Source: Oscillospiraceae bacterium (GTDB taxonomy: Bacteria > Bacillota > Clostridia > WRCU01). From it: a DNA stretch of 5,297 nt. The DNA is taken from positions 1 to 5,297 of the forward strand of contig WRCU01000140.1 of NCBI GenBank assembly GCA_009783805.1, in the 5' to 3' direction. Shown here one piece after another: positions 4,860-5,297 of the stretch. The notes below the pieces were generated by a model. The model was not told the DNA's origin. It made no database searches and saw only the letters and a list, made by a program, of their open reading frames with translations. Position 1 is the stretch's first letter, and every line of letters begins with the position of its first letter. A program made the translations under genes and the position numbers.

Positions 4860-5297
4860 TCACTTATAGTAGCCCGTATGCTCGTCCACATCCCCGTTAA
4901 GGTGGTATACGGTCAGCTTGGGCAACCCCCCGTCCGTAAGGTTCACGTAGGCCTCGCACCCGTCGGTAAGCGTAATGCCCTCCCAAACCCACTCGTCGCC
5001 GTCTTCGTCGACCATGAACAGGTCATACACCAGCCGGTCACGCAGGACGTCGACCGTCACCTGGTACTCGGAAATAAGGACCTTGCCTTCCAGGAAGCTG
5101 TCGTCGTAGTAGCCATACCCACCCATGCCGGCGAATGTGACGTACGCGCGCGTGAACCCGTACAGCGTGTAGTTGATGATGGACACGCGGCTGGTCTCGG
5201 AGGCGCCTTCGTAGCCGTCGTAGCCGTCGTCGTCGCCCCAGTAGCCGTCGTCGTCGCCCCAGTAGCCGTCGTCGTCGCCCCAGTAGCCGTCGTCGTC
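4860..5297 (-). CDS. Acidic Tyr/Asp-rich protein with DDDGYWG repeats, unknown function (5' partial)
   Basis: I do not recognise a family. The frame is open to the right edge, so the N-terminus is missing and 145 residues are visible. Residues 1-31 are a low-complexity tail of DDDGYWG heptads ending in DDDGYDGYEG. A short ASETSR linker leads into about 108 residues rich in alternating hydrophobic and polar positions, likely beta strands (YQVTVDVL, LVYDLFMV, EWVWEGITL, AYVNLT, KLTVYHL). The turn VDEDGDEW resembles an acidic metal-binding or beta-hairpin turn, but it lacks the full EF-hand spacing. There are 25 Asp and 17 Tyr in 145 residues and a single Cys. The repeat could be a flexible spacer between a missing N-terminal membrane or export segment and this domain; that cannot be seen here. 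Isoleucine uses ATC or ATT only and arginine CGN only, with no ATA or AGG, unlike the GGDEF gene. A GTG at 5186 is an internal codon, not the start. The gene is on the same strand as the downstream operon, but the 68-bp gap may carry a separate promoter. Confidence 0.72.
   Translation of the reverse strand, partial: DDDGYWGDDDGYWGDDDGYWGDDDGYDGYEGASETSRVSIINYTLYGFTRAYVTFAGMGGYGYYDDSFLEGKVLISEYQVTVDVLRDRLVYDLFMVDEDGDEWVWEGITLTDGCEAYVNLTDGGLPKLTVYHLNGDVDEHTGYYK
5220..5297 (-). repeat. 21-bp perfect tandem repeat encoding DDDGYWG
   Basis: Three complete identical 21-bp units (5220-5240, 5241-5261, 5262-5282) and 15 bases of a fourth (5283-5297) run off the right edge. A 9-bp remnant of the unit at 5211-5219 marks the inner boundary. 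Each unit is exactly seven codons, so changes in copy number keep the frame. Identity at every base, including synonymous sites, points to recent expansion by slippage or recombination. Inside each unit the GAC triplet repeats three times. Confidence 0.93.

Noticed and set aside
4207..4869. Plus-strand open frame of 220 codons antisense to the creatininase-like gene, ending in the intergenic gap
   Set aside because: It is His/Val/Pro-rich with no motif. The tail in the gap (4816-4869) could encode a tiny peptide but has no supporting ribosome site.
5184..5186. GTG as the start of the acidic protein
   Set aside because: The same frame continues through a linker and the in-frame DDDGYWG repeats to the window edge, so this is an internal Val codon.
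5220..5297. CRISPR array or intergenic iteron array
   Set aside because: The 21-bp units are directly adjacent without spacers and are exact multiples of codons inside an open frame, so this is a coding tandem repeat.

Overview
This is a GC-rich window (about 60% or more by eye) that looks like the chromosome of an anaerobe-like bacterium. A diguanylate cyclase (GGDEF) gene argues against an archaeon. In the GGDEF gene isoleucine is split almost evenly between ATA (8) and ATC (9) with no ATT, and AGG is the commonest arginine codon (9 of 18). That combination is unusual at high GC and is reminiscent of lineages such as Synergistota, but the taxon cannot be fixed from this window. Two genes on the minus strand start with GTG or TTG rather than ATG.

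Layout. Bases 1-852 (+) hold the C-terminal part of a membrane-anchored diguanylate cyclase whose sensor domain lies mostly off the left edge. A 47-bp convergent gap with a GC-rich hairpin separates it from a minus-strand block covering the rest of the window. In transcription order (right to left) that block is: a partial acidic, tyrosine-rich protein of unknown function with a DDDGYWG tandem repeat (4860-5297, runs off the right edge); a 68-bp gap with an AT-rich palindrome that may be a promoter/operator; a creatininase-family metal-dependent amidohydrolase (3988-4791); an S1-type formylglycine sulfatase with no signal peptide (2482-3975); and a long ChrA-family (CHR) membrane transporter (900-2423).

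How the genes may work together. The creatininase-like gene and the sulfatase are 12 nt apart. The ribosome site of the sulfatase overlaps the upstream stop codon, so they are very probably co-transcribed and translationally coupled. The ChrA-type transporter follows 58 nt later on the same strand. A cytoplasmic sulfatase, a cytoplasmic amide- or ring-opening hydrolase and a transporter of the family that handles chromate (a sulfate analogue) suggest catabolism of an imported sulfated, amide-containing small molecule with sulfate extrusion. The gene identities are well supported by motifs. The pathway and the substrates are inference.

The least explained element is the right-hand partial gene. 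It has perfect 21-bp tandem copies encoding an acidic/aromatic heptad, a beta-rich-looking C-terminal domain with no family I recognise, and codon choices that differ from the GGDEF gene. No RNA genes, insertion sequences or CRISPR arrays were seen, and there is no gene-free stretch longer than 70 bp.
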